In this document: one piece after another, positions 15,530 through 23,893 of the stretch | Numbering within the stretch: position 1 is the first letter of the stretch | Layout of the letters: each line of letters opens with the position of its first letter | NCBI RefSeq assembly: GCF_016464385.1 | Contig: NZ_JADMLH010000017.1 | Span: forward strand, 13,804 to 77,803 | DNA length: 64,000 bases | DNA from: Nucisporomicrobium flavum | GTDB taxonomy: Bacteria; Actinomycetota; Actinomycetes; Mycobacteriales; Micromonosporaceae | Direction of reading: 5' to 3' | Position numbers and translations under genes: made by a program | The notes under the pieces: generated by a model | The model's input: the letters and a program-made list of their open reading frames with translations, nothing else | What the model was told of the DNA's origin: nothing | Databases searched by the model: none

Positions 15530-16883
15530 GCGGCAGCATGTCGTCGAGCGGCAGGGTGGCCGACCGGCGGCTCTGCGCCGCGGTGTCGCTCACCCCTGCC
15601 CAGCGGCGCAGGGTGGCAGTCGCCGCGGCGGCGTCCGCCGGGGACAGCCGGGAGATGTTCGCGCCGTGGTTCGCGCCCGGGGCGACGTACAGGTGGGAGT
15701 CGCGGGCGCTGGGCGTGAACCGCTCGGAGCTCCACGGGTCGTTCTGGCCGTAGACGAACAGCATCCGCTCCGAGCGCGTACGCACCCAGTGGTCGACGTC
15801 GAGCATCGGCACCGGGTTGTGCCGCGTCTTGAGGTCGGCCGGGAGCACGGCGTTGGGGGCGTACAGGCCGGGATAGCGGGTCAGGCCGCGCAGGTGCCGG
15901 AACTTCAGGTCGGGCCAGCCGAGCTGAGCGGCGGCCTGCCGGTAGTACGGCAGGTACGGCGCCAGCCCCTGATCGGTGTAGAAGCTCCAGCCCGCGATGC
16001 CGTCGATCCAGGCGTACAGCTCCTCGTCCGTCGCGGTGACCGAGGGTACGGACGGGCAGTCGGCCGCCGACGAGTACTGCCAGAACGCCCACGGCGTGTC
16101 CAGCACGGTCAGCTCGAACGACCGGTCCACCGTGCCGATCGTGCCGGCGAACGTGTAGCCGTTCGCGGCCGCCTCCGCCTCGAGCAGCGCCACGAGACGA
16201 TCGCGCCGGCGCAGCGCCTCCTGCTGCAGGTTCCGCAGGGCCGTACGGCAGCTCCCGTCCCCGACCGTGGCGAAGAAGTGCTCGTACGCGCCGTCGAGCG
16301 GGTTCACGACGTCGTCCGGGGCCACGTACGCCACCACGCCGTCGACGTCGCCCGGGTAGAACCGCCGGTGGTACACCGAGGTCATGCCGCCCTTGCTGGC
16401 ACCCGTCTGGATCCACCGTCCGGAGTAGATGCTCTTGAGCGCCTGCACGATCCGGTGCTCGTCGGACGCCTCCTGCCAGATCGTCAGGTCCGACCAGTCC
16501 GCCGGCTGGGGCCGCGACGGCGTGAAGAAGCGGTGCTCCACCGACACCTGGTTGGCGCCGAGCAGGGCGGTCGGCTCGGTCTGCGACGGCCGGGGCTGGG
16601 CGGGCAGGCCGTAGCCGCCGGTGGCCAGCACGACGGGCGCGTCGGTGGTGCGGTGCAGCAGGGTCAGCCGCTGCGCGAACGTGCCCTGTCCGGGGTGCCG
16701 GTGGTCGGCGGGCTGGCGGTACTCCAGCACGAAGAACCGGTAACCCTGCGGCTCGCTCTGCGACACGATGGTCAGCCCGGGGATCGCGTTCAGCCGGTCC
16801 ACGAGGTCGTCGGCGGCGGCCGCCGGGGCCGCGGGCGCGAGCAGGGCCAGCGCGGACACGGCCGCGACGAGAAGCCGCCTCAC
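15513..16883 (-). CDS. Secreted S37 family (PS-10-like) tripeptidyl aminopeptidase
   Basis: 456 aa. A signal peptide (VRRLLVAAVSALALLAPAAP, cut near AAAA) precedes an alpha/beta-hydrolase-type peptidase. The nucleophile elbow is TGASKGGMTS, followed by HRRFYPGDVDGVVAYVAPD. The Asp and His regions are VYGQNDPWS and APGANHGAN. This matches peptidase family S37 of Streptomyces, exported enzymes that release tripeptides from protein N-termini. The GTG start overlaps the stop of the cyclophilin gene (GTGA), so a secreted folding catalyst and a secreted peptidase are co-translated. Confidence 0.88.
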   Translation of the reverse strand: MRRLLVAAVSALALLAPAAPAAAADDLVDRLNAIPGLTIVSQSEPQGYRFFVLEYRQPADHRHPGQGTFAQRLTLLHRTTDAPVVLATGGYGLPAQPRPSQTEPTALLGANQVSVEHRFFTPSRPQPADWSDLTIWQEASDEHRIVQALKSIYSGRWIQTGASKGGMTSVYHRRFYPGDVDGVVAYVAPDDVVNPLDGAYEHFFATVGDGSCRTALRNLQQEALRRRDRLVALLEAEAAANGYTFAGTIGTVDRSFELTVLDTPWAFWQYSSAADCPSVPSVTATDEELYAWIDGIAGWSFYTDQGLAPYLPYYRQAAAQLGWPDLKFRHLRGLTRYPGLYAPNAVLPADLKTRHNPVPMLDVDHWVRTRSERMLFVYGQNDPWSSERFTPSARDSHLYVAPGANHGANISRLSPADAAAATATLRRWAGVSDTAAQSRRSATLPLDDMLPLRRPA

Positions 16884-17611
16884 CGGCCGGCCCTCGCCTT
16901 GATGATCTCCGTACGCAGCGCCGGCGGGCCGTCGACGGGCGCCGGATCCTCGGGCGTCGGCGTCACTCCCCCCGCGGCGACGCGGTCCAGGGTGCGCAGC
17001 CCGGCCGGCCCGGTGCTGCCGAAGATCGTGTAGTTGGGGCGCAGCGCGGAGTCCGCGTACACCAGGAAGAACTGGCTGCCGTTGGTGTCCGGACCGGCGT
17101 TGGCCATCGCGAGCACGCCGCGGGCGTAGACCCGCCGGGCCCCCGTGGGATCGGTCGGCGCGGGCGGCAGGTCCGTCGGGAGCTCGTCCTTGTAGCGGTA
17201 GCCGGGGCCGCCCTCGCCCGTACCCGTCGGGTCGCCGCACTGCAGGACGCTCAGCGTCGGGTACGCGGTGAGCCGGTGGCAGATCGTGCGGTCGTAGAAC
17301 CGCCACCGGACGAGGTGCACGAAGCTCTGCACCGTGCAGGGCGCCGCGGCGCGGTCGAGCGTGAGCGGGATCGGGCCGAGGTTGGTCCGCAGCAGCACCG
17401 AGACCGTGCCCTGGTCCGGGGTGTGCGCCGGGTCGCGCGGCAGCGGCACGGGCCGCGCGGCCGGCTCGTCGGGGGTCGGCGTGTACTGACACGGACCGTT
17501 GGTCGGTTGCTGCGGGCCCGCCCCGGCCGCTGCGGCGGCTGTGCCCCCGACTGCGACCGTGCCGGCCGCGAGCACCACCGCGAGCGCGCGGCTCAGGAAT
17601 GCGTGAATCAC
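16880..17611 (-). CDS. Secreted cyclophilin-type peptidyl-prolyl isomerase
   Basis: 243 aa. A signal peptide (about 1-29) leads to a cyclophilin domain with VQSFVHLVRWRFYDRTICHRL, LQCGDPTGTGEGGPGY, and VLAMANAGPDTNGSQFF, which contains the Gln/Phe active-site residues. The linker before the domain is Pro-rich with one Cys. Start GTG 17611 follows GGAGGG. The start codon and ribosome site lie in one arm of a perfect 20-bp inverted repeat (17609-17703). The gene lies downstream of catalase on the same strand, separated by a terminator and its own predicted promoter. Confidence 0.9.
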   Translation of the reverse strand: MIHAFLSRALAVVLAAGTVAVGGTAAAAAGAGPQQPTNGPCQYTPTPDEPAARPVPLPRDPAHTPDQGTVSVLLRTNLGPIPLTLDRAAAPCTVQSFVHLVRWRFYDRTICHRLTAYPTLSVLQCGDPTGTGEGGPGYRYKDELPTDLPPAPTDPTGARRVYARGVLAMANAGPDTNGSQFFLVYADSALRPNYTIFGSTGPAGLRTLDRVAAGGVTPTPEDPAPVDGPPALRTEIIKARAGR

Positions 17612-17647
17612 CGGAACCCTCCGTCCCCATCGACAGACATCGACCTT

Positions 17648-17676
17648 GCTTAATCGATGACCATGGCCGGGGTCAA
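17648..17676 (-). promoter_or_regulatory. Predicted cyclophilin promoter inside the repeat loop
   Basis: Minus-strand TTGACC (17676-17671) and TTAAGC (17653-17648) are spaced by 17 bases, predicting a start near 17641 and a 30-base leader. The -10 is imperfect. Confidence 0.45.
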
Positions 17677-17683
17677 CCCCGGC
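17666..17683 (-). terminator. Short terminator-like hairpin after catalase
   Basis: GCCGGGGT (17666-17673) pairs with ACCCCGGC (17676-17683) across a two-base turn, about 25 bases beyond the catalase stop. It sits within the loop of the larger inverted repeat. Confidence 0.55.
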
Positions 17684-17707
17684 GGGGACGGAGGGTTCCG
17701 GTGTGGA

Positions 17708-19972
17708 TCAAGCGACGGAGGCGGGGAACCGCTCCCAGACGCGGTGCGTGGACAGGAGGTCCTGCAGGGCAGTGAAGGCCGCGCCGCCCGACTCGGCGGT
17801 CACGACGCCCGGCGTTCCGGCGACGCCGGCCTGCTGCAGCGCGGCGACTCCCTCGCCCCAGGCGCCGATCGCCTTGGCATGCCGCCAGCACTCGTCGATC
17901 AGCAGCTCCACGCGCGGATCCACGGCGGCAAGGGCCACCCCGCCCTCGGCGCCCGCCTTGGCGTCGCGGGCCGGCAGCGCGTCGGGCGCCGGGGCCGGGG
18001 CGCCGGCGAGCAACAGCGCGTCGAACTCGACGGACCGGGCGGTGGCGAAGGTGCGCTGCACCGGGTCGCCGCCGACCATGCCGCCGTGCGGGGCGATGAG
18101 CAGGGGCACCATGCCGGCCGCGAACACCGCCCGGCGCACCTCGCTCACGTCGTCGAGGCCACCGCGCGGGTCGACCACGATGCCGATCATCCGCCCGTCA
18201 CCCGGCCAGCGGCCGCCGACCTGGGACAGCGCGGGGCTCGGGGCCACCTCGGCGAGCGGCACGGTGGGCTCCGGCGCGGGCAGCCCCAGCCCGACGGCGA
18301 CCTGCTCGCACAGGACCGGGTCGATGTTGGCCAGGCACTGCAGCTGGCGCTCCTTGATCGCCTGCTCGTAGCACTTGCCCAGCTCGAAGGTGTACGCCCG
18401 GATGATGTGTTCCTTCTCCACCGGCGACATGCTGGCCCAGAACAGGCGGACCTGGCTGTAGTGGTCGTCGAAGGTGACCGGGTTGGCCCGGACCTTCGGC
18501 GCCTCGGCCACGACGACCGGCAGGTCGGCGAACGCGTTCTCCTCGGTCGTGAACGGGTTGCCCCCGTCCAGCGAGTTCGGCTTGTACGGCGCCACCCCGG
18601 CGTGCACCGCGTGCTGGTGGAAACCGTCGCGCAGCATGTCGTTCACCGGCGCGTGCGGCCGGTTGATCGGGATCTGCGAGAAGTTGGGGCCGCCCAGGCG
18701 GGTGAGCTGGGTGTCGACGTACGAGAACAGCCGGCCCTGCAGCAGCGGGTCGTTGGTGACGTCGATGCCCGGCGGCAGGTGGCCCAGGTGGAACGCGACC
18801 TGCTCGGTCTCGGCGAAGAAGTTCGTGGGCGTGCGGTTCAGCGTGAGCTTGCCGATCGCCTGCACCGGGGCGAGCTCCTCCGGCACGAACTTGGTCGGGT
18901 CGAGCAGGTCGATCCCGGCGAACGTCTCCTCCGGCGTGTCCGGGAAGACCTGGATGCCGAGCTCCCACTCCGGGCAGGCGCCGGCCTCGATGGCGTCGTA
19001 CAGGTCGCGGCGGTGGAAGTCCGGGTCGACGCCGGCCAGCAGCTGCGCCTCCTCCCAGTCCAGGGAGTGCGTGCCGAGCTTCGGCTTCCAGTGGAACTTC
19101 GCCAGCACCGTCTCACCGGCCTCGTTGACCAGGCGGAACGTGTGGACTCCGAAGCCCTCCATCGTCCGGTACGAGCGCGGGATGCCGCGGTCGGACATGT
19201 TCCAGATGGTGTGGTGCTGCGCCTCGGTGTGCAGCGAGACGAAGTCCCAGAACGTGTCGTGCGCGCTCTGCGCCTGCGGGATCTCCCGGTCGGGGTGCGG
19301 CTTGCCGGCGTGGATGATGTCCGGGAACTTGATCGCGTCCTGGATGAAGAAGACCGGGATGTTGTTGCCGACCATGTCGAACGTGCCCTCGTCGGTGTAG
19401 AACTTCGTCGCGAACCCGCGGGTGTCGCGGACAGTGTCGGCCGAGCCCCGCGAGCCCAGCACAGTGGAGAAGCGGACGAAGACCTGCGTCTCCTTGCCCT
19501 TGGCGAGGAACCCGGCCTTGGTGACGTCGGCCGCGGTGCCGTACCCGACGAAGACGCCGTGCGCTCCCGCGCCGCGCGCGTGCACGACGCGCTCGGGGAT
19601 CCGCTCGTGGTCGAAGTGGGTGATCTTCTCGCGGAAGTGGTGGTCCTGCATGAGGATCGGGCCGCGCGGGCCGGCCTTCAGCGAGTGGTCGGTGTCGCGC
19701 AGGCGGGCACCCTGGGAGGTCGTCAGGTACGCGCCCTGCTGCGCCTTGGCCGGGGCCGGGACGCCGGTCTCCGCGCCGGTGGGCGTACGCGTGTCCGGCG
19801 TGCCCTGCTCCTTCTTCGGCGGCAGCGGCTCGGCGGGCGTGGTGGGCTCGTTCAGCGGCGCCGGGGCGCTGCCCGGCTTGCCAGGGACGTCGTTGGTGAG
19901 CGCGTCGGCCACCTTTGCCGTGGCGGCCTGCACGACGTCCTTGACCACCTTGGCGGGGTTATGCGACTCCAT
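17708..19972 (-). CDS. katE: Large-subunit (HPII-type) monofunctional catalase
   Basis: 754 aa, the size of E. coli HPII (753). A charged N-terminal extension (1-90) precedes the catalase core with active-site His131 in RIPERVVHARGAGAHG, the NMSDRGIPRSYRTMEGFGVHTF block, and heme-ligand Tyr in GRLFSYVDTQLTRLG near 418. A flavodoxin-like C-terminal domain (about 600-754) follows. It dismutates H2O2 in the cytosol using heme. ATG 19972 is chosen because GGAGG precedes it and the length fits; an upstream ATG would add 23 residues. It lies 74 bases after a flavin dehydrogenase-like gene on the same strand, consistent with a redox-stress unit. Confidence 0.95.
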   Translation of the reverse strand: MESHNPAKVVKDVVQAATAKVADALTNDVPGKPGSAPAPLNEPTTPAEPLPPKKEQGTPDTRTPTGAETGVPAPAKAQQGAYLTTSQGARLRDTDHSLKAGPRGPILMQDHHFREKITHFDHERIPERVVHARGAGAHGVFVGYGTAADVTKAGFLAKGKETQVFVRFSTVLGSRGSADTVRDTRGFATKFYTDEGTFDMVGNNIPVFFIQDAIKFPDIIHAGKPHPDREIPQAQSAHDTFWDFVSLHTEAQHHTIWNMSDRGIPRSYRTMEGFGVHTFRLVNEAGETVLAKFHWKPKLGTHSLDWEEAQLLAGVDPDFHRRDLYDAIEAGACPEWELGIQVFPDTPEETFAGIDLLDPTKFVPEELAPVQAIGKLTLNRTPTNFFAETEQVAFHLGHLPPGIDVTNDPLLQGRLFSYVDTQLTRLGGPNFSQIPINRPHAPVNDMLRDGFHQHAVHAGVAPYKPNSLDGGNPFTTEENAFADLPVVVAEAPKVRANPVTFDDHYSQVRLFWASMSPVEKEHIIRAYTFELGKCYEQAIKERQLQCLANIDPVLCEQVAVGLGLPAPEPTVPLAEVAPSPALSQVGGRWPGDGRMIGIVVDPRGGLDDVSEVRRAVFAAGMVPLLIAPHGGMVGGDPVQRTFATARSVEFDALLLAGAPAPAPDALPARDAKAGAEGGVALAAVDPRVELLIDECWRHAKAIGAWGEGVAALQQAGVAGTPGVVTAESGGAAFTALQDLLSTHRVWERFPASVA

Positions 19973-20046
19973 ATGGGCGGTTCCTCCAGATCGGTGGCGG
20001 ATGGCCCACAGCGGGTACCCGGCGCCGGTCCCCGCAAACAACAGCC

Positions 20047-21147
20047 TCAGTCCCCGGGGTCGAACCAGGCCGCGAAGCGGGCGGTGAACAGGTCGGAGCC
20101 TTTGCGCCGGCGCACTTCCCCGACGGTCGCCGCGGCCGGCCCGTCGGGCGTGGGCAGCTGGCCCACGCCCGCGTGCGGCCCCAGCGGCAGCAGGATCCGG
20201 CGGTCGGGCGCCGGGACGTGGACAGCCTGCGGCGGTTCACCGGCGACCTGTGCCCTGATGTTCTCCGCGACGATGGCGGCGTGCTCCATGGCGTACGAAG
20301 CCATCTTCGGGTCGGGAAGGTCGGCGACGTCGCCGAGGGCGTAGACGTGGTCGTAGCCCTCGACGGTGAGGCGTGCGGTCACCGGGATCGCTCCCCGATC
20401 GCTGAGCGGCGTGAGGCGTCCGTCCGTGAGGTAGCCGGTGTCGAGATGGACGCCGAAGGCGCGGAACCAGATGTCGGCGGCGATCCGCTCGCCCGCGGCG
20501 GTGGTGCCCGTGAAACCGGCCGCCACGCCGGGCGGGACCGGGGGCAGCGCGCTGAGGCGGGTGTCCAGGCGCAGGTCGATCCGCCGGTCCGCCAGCTGGC
20601 GGTGCAGGCCGTCCCGCACCTCTGGCAGGAACCCCGGGAGCAGGTGATCGCCTCGGTCGACGACGATCACGTCCTTGTCCGGCCAGACGTCCCTGATCTC
20701 GCCGGCCAGCTCCAGCCCGACCGGGCCGCCGCCGACGATCAGCACGCGACCGGCACCGGCCAGCTCCTGGTGGGTCTCGCGGAGATCGTCCAGCTGCCGG
20801 GCGACCTCCGTCGCTCCGGGCCTCGGCTTCGCCGGATACGGATATCCGGAGCCGGTCGCGAGCACCAGGTAGTCGGCTTCGACCCGCGCGCCCGAGGAGA
20901 GCGTCACGCCGGCCGGATCCACCGAGACCGCGCGATCGCGAATCACCCTGCCCCGCTCGAGCAGGTTCCGGAGCGGGAAGAACGCGTTGGGCGCCCACTC
21001 CGGCCGGACCAGCGCCCGTAACGACGCGGCCGCGTTGACGAAGGCCTCCCGCGGATCGATGAGAACCACGTCCGCGACGGCGTCGAGCTCCTTGGCGACC
21101 AGGGTGCCGCCGTACCCCCCGCCGACAACTGCGACCACCTGCTCCAT
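20047..21147 (-). CDS. FAD-dependent NAD(P)H oxidoreductase (NDH-2/AIF-like)
   Basis: 366 aa with two Rossmann motifs: VVGGGYGGTLVAKEL at 7-21 for FAD, and IVGGGPVGLELAGE near 136-149 for NAD(P)H. An ATG-type FAD motif is present near the C-terminus (DHVYALGDVADLPDPKMASYAM). It resembles single-subunit NADH dehydrogenases and AIF-like proteins but lacks the C-terminal membrane helix of NDH-2. ATG 21147 follows AAGGAGG. It is divergent from a MarR gene and has two MarR-like operators just upstream. Confidence 0.88.
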   Translation of the reverse strand: MEQVVAVVGGGYGGTLVAKELDAVADVVLIDPREAFVNAAASLRALVRPEWAPNAFFPLRNLLERGRVIRDRAVSVDPAGVTLSSGARVEADYLVLATGSGYPYPAKPRPGATEVARQLDDLRETHQELAGAGRVLIVGGGPVGLELAGEIRDVWPDKDVIVVDRGDHLLPGFLPEVRDGLHRQLADRRIDLRLDTRLSALPPVPPGVAAGFTGTTAAGERIAADIWFRAFGVHLDTGYLTDGRLTPLSDRGAIPVTARLTVEGYDHVYALGDVADLPDPKMASYAMEHAAIVAENIRAQVAGEPPQAVHVPAPDRRILLPLGPHAGVGQLPTPDGPAAATVGEVRRRKGSDLFTARFAAWFDPGD

Positions 21148-21161
21148 GTGCGCCTCCTTAG

Positions 21162-21204
21162 AGTTGTCGTGACAACTATAGGCCCGGAAGTTGTCGCGTC
21201 AACT
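21162..21204. promoter_or_regulatory. Pair of MarR-type operators
   Basis: Site 1 is AGTTGTC-GT-GACAACT (21162-21177, 7-bp arms). Site 2 is AGTTGTCGCGTCAACT (21189-21204, 5-bp arms with the same left half). Their centres are 27 bp apart, between the divergent flavin dehydrogenase and MarR genes. Such repeats are the expected targets of the MarR dimer encoded next door. Confidence 0.75.
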
Positions 21205-21225
21205 CCGGGTCGATAGCATCACGCC

Positions 21226-21720
21226 ATGGCGGAGCCTCGTACGCTGGACCCCGAGCAGTGGGAGCTCTGGCACTCCTGGATGCAGGCGCACCGGCTCATG
21301 AGCCGCGAGCTGGACCGCGGGCTGCAGGCGGCGTACGGCATCTCCAAGGCCGAGTTCAGCGTGCTCGTGAGCCTGCACCGGGCGCCCGGCGGCCGGCTGC
21401 GCGTCGGCGAGCTCGCCGAGTCGCTCGACTGGGCGAAGAGCCGCGTCGCGCACCAGCTGACCCGGATGGAGAACCGCGAGCTGGTGCAGCGCACCGACCA
21501 CGAGTCCAACGGCCGGCGCGCCGGCGTCGGCCTGACCACCAAGGGCCGCCACGCCGTCGAGCAAGCAATCCTTGGCCACGCGGACAACATCCGGCGCCAC
21601 TTCTTCGACACGCTGACCCCGGAGCAGGCCACTGCCATCCGCGAGTGGAGCCACCAGACGGTCGCCCGCTTCCAGCAGACCGACGACACGCCCGACGCCA
21701 AGACCACGATGTCCGGCTAG
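21226..21720 (+). CDS. MarR family transcriptional regulator
   Basis: 164 aa winged-helix protein. The recognition region is LRVGELAESLDWAKSRVAHQLTRMENRELVQR (about 58-90), the wing is HESNGRRAGVGLTTKG, and the C-terminal helices mediate dimerisation. No conserved reactive Cys is present (the protein has no cysteines), so direct thiol-based redox sensing is unlikely. It probably represses itself and the divergent flavin dehydrogenase through the paired operators. Confidence 0.9.
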   Translation: MAEPRTLDPEQWELWHSWMQAHRLMSRELDRGLQAAYGISKAEFSVLVSLHRAPGGRLRVGELAESLDWAKSRVAHQLTRMENRELVQRTDHESNGRRAGVGLTTKGRHAVEQAILGHADNIRRHFFDTLTPEQATAIREWSHQTVARFQQTDDTPDAKTTMSG

Positions 21721-21844
21721 CCACCAGGCCGGACACCGGGTGGCACTCGCCGCCACCCCGGACCCTCCCATACCGACAGTTGCTATACAGATACAGAGCG
21801 TGCACCATCGAGCGAAAGGTGTGGATGGCTGCGAGGGGTGCGCC

Positions 21845-22861
21845 TTGGTCTACATGCCCATCCTCAAGGGCCGCGAAGGTGAGCTCAGATCCATCGCCCG
21901 CCTGCCCGGCGCGTTCGCACCGGATATCTTGCCGATCTTCGAGGTGCCGCCGGCATCTTCGAGTCCGATCAAGGATGCGTACGCGTTCACCAAGAAGGCC
22001 CGCGACTCGATTCCACCCGGCGTGACGATCGCCGTGGACGTCGGCCATCTGAGCGATCCGGACGACAGCCGGCGCGGGCCGCTACGGGACATCGCTGAGG
22101 ATTTCGCCTTCTGGGGCATCCCTGTTCGCCCGGTCCTCCACCTGCACGACTCCAGCCGCCGGCTGACCGAAGCGCGGGAGGCTACGGAGATGCATACAGG
22201 TCAGGCCGTGGTGCGACTCAGCGGCGACGCGGCCGATCCAGATGACGAAGAAGTCGAAGGGCAGTTAGCCGAGCTCTGCCGGCAGGCAGGAACGACGATC
22301 GAGCAGTCGTCCCTTGTCCTCGACTTCCTCGAGATCCGTTCGGCGCGCGAACTCGCCCGAGTTGAGCCGCTGGTCAGGAAGTGCGTCGCCTGGGCACGAC
22401 GCTGTCCCTGGGAATCCATCACGGTGGCCGCAGGAGCGATGCCCAGAACGTTGGCTGAATTGCCCACGAACACGGCCACCCCGATGCCCCGACATGACCT
22501 GGCCCTCTGGAAGCGCCTTCGAGAACCCGATCTCGGATTCGGCGACTACGGCATCGCCCATCCCGCAATGAGCGTCGGGGGATGGATCCCGATTCCGAAC
22601 ATCAGATACACGGATGACGACGTGTGGTGGATATACCGGTGGGCCCGGGACGGCAATGGCAACAAGGCCATGTACGACCTGTGCGCCTCGCTGGTCGCAG
22701 CAGACCACTGGCCGGCCGAGGGTGCCGCCTACTCCTGGGGAGACGGCGAGATCGCACGGTGCGCCGAGGGGTTCGGCGGTCCTGGTAGTCCGATGCTGTG
22801 GCGCGCCTGGGGCACAGCGCATCATCTGACCCACGTGCTCAAGATGCTCGGTACGACTTAG
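21845..22861 (+). CDS. Beta family protein (phage-type), probably horizontally acquired
   Basis: 338 aa from the TTG start chosen here; a GTG at 21821 or 21740 would lengthen it. Family members begin close to the motif VYMPILKGREGEL. A GAGGGG site lies 6 bases before TTG 21845, and a TATACA -10-like box at 21784-21789 argues against the furthest start. The protein resembles the 'beta' protein family (T4-like, Pfam Beta_protein) with an ILPIFEVPP strand, DVGHL and a C-terminal YSWGDGEIARCAEG block. Base composition is visibly lower in GC than its neighbours, with ATA, TTG and AGA-type codons. Function unknown; homologues are often found in phages and defence regions. It is not accompanied here by other mobile genes. 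Confidence 0.7.
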   Translation: MVYMPILKGREGELRSIARLPGAFAPDILPIFEVPPASSSPIKDAYAFTKKARDSIPPGVTIAVDVGHLSDPDDSRRGPLRDIAEDFAFWGIPVRPVLHLHDSSRRLTEAREATEMHTGQAVVRLSGDAADPDDEEVEGQLAELCRQAGTTIEQSSLVLDFLEIRSARELARVEPLVRKCVAWARRCPWESITVAAGAMPRTLAELPTNTATPMPRHDLALWKRLREPDLGFGDYGIAHPAMSVGGWIPIPNIRYTDDDVWWIYRWARDGNGNKAMYDLCASLVAADHWPAEGAAYSWGDGEIARCAEGFGGPGSPMLWRAWGTAHHLTHVLKMLGTT

Positions 22862-22874
22862 GCAAAGCAGCAGC

Positions 22875-23840
22875 CTAGACGCCGGCGGCCGCCTCCGCCG
22901 GCTCCTCGCTCGCGGGTTGGCGCCCCGGGAGCTGGTCCAGACGGACCAGCGCGATGCCCGCGACCACGAACGCGCCGCCGATCAGCTGCATGACGCCGGG
23001 CAGCTCGTCCAGCACGAGCCAGGCGATGAGCACCGCGAACAGCACCTCGGTGAGCCCGACGAACGACGACAGGGCCGCCCCGAGGATGCGGGCGGCGCCG
23101 ATGCCGGACACGTACGCGATCACCGCCGCGACCAGGACCAGCCCGGCGGTCGGCAGCAGCCAGCTCGTGCGGTGCCCGGCGAAGTCGACGGAGCCGAAGG
23201 TCGCCGCCAGCGGCAGGACGCCGATGACGCCCAGCAGCACCAGCACCACGGCGCCGAACGCCATGCCGCCGCAGGCGAGGGCGACCGACGGCAGCTCCGG
23301 ATGCACCCGCGCCGACAGCACGAAGTACGTGGCCAGGCCCACAGCGGCCATCAGGCCCCACAGCACGCCGACCGGGTCGATGCGGGCGTCGCCGGTGACG
23401 TCCAGCACGAGGCTCAGGCCGATCACCGCGGCGACCGCGCCGGCGATCGTGAGCCGGCGGGGGCGCTCGCCGTGGCGCAGCCACATCCACAGCATGACCA
23501 GCAGGATGCCCGAGTACTCGAGCAGCAGCGCGACCCCGACCGGCAGGTAGCGCACGGCGTTGAAGAAGCCGAGCTGGGCGCCGCCGACCGCGAGCAGGCC
23601 GAACAGCCCGACGTCGGTCAGCGAGCGGCGGGCCACGTCCCAGCGCCCCCGCAGCGACAGCGCCGCGGGCACGGCGAGGATCAGCGACGCGACGCCGACG
23701 CGGACGGCCACGGCGGCGCCCGCCGACCAGCCCGCGTCGATCAGCGACCGGGCCAAGGTGCCCGACGTCCCGAACGTGGCCGCCGACAGCAGGGCCAGTC
23801 CCAGGCCCAGGCCGGCGGAGCGTGCTGGCCGCACGGGCAC
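22875..23840 (-). CDS. EamA/DMT-family transporter
   Basis: 321 aa with about ten hydrophobic helices arranged as two five-helix EamA repeats (1-145, 155-295). GTSGTLARSLIDAGWSA near 24 and VALLLEYSGILLVMLWMW near 103 are typical of the first repeat, and IGAARILGAALSSFVGLTEVLFAV of the second. It should export or import small metabolites across the inner membrane. Start GTG 23840 has only a weak ribosome site. It converges on the beta-family gene with a 13-base gap. Confidence 0.88.
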   Translation of the reverse strand: MPVRPARSAGLGLGLALLSAATFGTSGTLARSLIDAGWSAGAAVAVRVGVASLILAVPAALSLRGRWDVARRSLTDVGLFGLLAVGGAQLGFFNAVRYLPVGVALLLEYSGILLVMLWMWLRHGERPRRLTIAGAVAAVIGLSLVLDVTGDARIDPVGVLWGLMAAVGLATYFVLSARVHPELPSVALACGGMAFGAVVLVLLGVIGVLPLAATFGSVDFAGHRTSWLLPTAGLVLVAAVIAYVSGIGAARILGAALSSFVGLTEVLFAVLIAWLVLDELPGVMQLIGGAFVVAGIALVRLDQLPGRQPASEEPAEAAAGV

Positions 23841-23893
23841 CCCCGAGGTAACGAGCGAATCAGGTTTCGCTCATGACGCTAACACCGCCTGCG

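Larger units (their letters stand above)
17609..17703. repeat. Perfect 20-bp inverted repeat spanning the cyclophilin start
   Basis: CACCGGAACCCTCCGTCCCC (17609-17628) and its exact reverse complement (17684-17703) flank 55 bases. The left arm holds the start codon and GGAGGG ribosome site of the cyclophilin. The right arm lies just past the catalase stop codon. In a read-through transcript from catalase the two arms would form a 20-bp stem hiding the start. A transcript from the promoter inside the loop lacks the distal arm. Confidence 0.85.
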
